Shown here: positions 38,816 through 38,870 of the stretch, one piece after another | Numbering within the stretch: position 1 is the first letter of the stretch | Layout of the letters: each line of letters opens with the position of its first letter | From: Hydnum rufescens UP504 | Taxonomy: Eukaryota; Basidiomycota; Agaricomycetes; Cantharellales; Hydnaceae | Reading direction: 5' to 3' | NCBI GenBank assembly: GCA_014904985.1 | Contig: MU129275.1 | Span: forward strand, 1 to 38,870 | Length of the DNA stretch: 38,870 nt | Position numbers and translations under genes: made by a program | The notes under the pieces: model-generated | Database searches by the model: none | Told to the model about the DNA's origin: nothing | Seen by the model: the letters and a program-made list of their open reading frames with translations, nothing else

Positions 38816-38870
38816 GAAGGTAAAGAGCCATATGATTGATTGGGACCAGGAGAAAAGCATGTGAGGTCAC

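Noticed and set aside
38403..38870. Ile/Pro/Leu-rich membrane-like protein of 155 codons
   Set aside because: The repeats come from the purine hexamer tract read on the minus strand.

Overview
The window looks like a transposon-dense, gene-poor piece of a filamentous fungal genome, most likely a mushroom-forming basidiomycete (Agaricomycetes). The evidence is indirect: two Ty3/gypsy LTR retrotransposons of the kind common there (one a chromovirus with a chromodomain and a Gly-Pro-Pro-rich gag), short GT...AG intron signals with CTAAC-type branch sites, and no recognisable host housekeeping gene. Almost everything is repeat, and nearly all coding frames are broken.

Layout. (1) 1-1379: array A of ~230-280 bp modules, each with a hairpin followed by an intron-like segment that contains a second hairpin; 1380-1739 is its terminal block, ending in an imperfect hairpin. 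(2) 1740-5403: two unrecognised, decayed minus-strand ORF regions (Y about 1967-3420; X 3684-5030). (3) 5404-15227: gypsy element 2, minus strand, LTRs of about 1.68 kb, degenerate gag-RT-RNaseH-integrase, with a 404-nt poly(T) run inside pol. (4) 15228-18890: the same modules again, one in reverse (B) and eight forward (C), diverging from a near-perfect 343-bp palindrome, and ending in a second copy of the terminal block. (5) 18891-36110: a ~300-bp satellite arranged as a very large inverted repeat. Its core (20272-23171) is a 2.9-kb palindrome with 1424-bp arms. A solo LTR (19761-20264, TSD GGGGG) sits in the left arm. A full 11.56-kb chromovirus (element 3, 23170-34726, TSD TCATG) sits in the right arm. 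(6) 36111-38870: mostly anonymous sequence, a broken unrecognised minus-strand gene (37035-38098) and a purine-rich hexamer repeat.

The elements are nested. The satellite was inverted-duplicated, and two LTR elements then inserted at nearly mirror positions of the same satellite motif. Element 3 carried gag, protease, RT, RNase H, integrase, chromodomain and an extra ~2.5-kb coding block between the chromodomain and the 3' LTR. The in-frame stops I checked in elements 2 and 3 are TGA where Arg (CGA) would fit, and the element 3 LTR copies differ mainly by C/T or G/A changes at CpG. This points to silencing by cytosine methylation followed by deamination.

The strongest candidate for something undescribed is the hairpin/intron module array. 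At least 14 modules share a hairpin just upstream of a 5' splice-site-like sequence, an internal hairpin with an invariant AGAGCAGC/GCTGCTCT (or AGGAGCAGC/GCTGCTCCT) core, a branch-site-like motif and a terminal AG. The stems show compensatory changes between modules. All work here is by eye; no search, folding or expression data were available.
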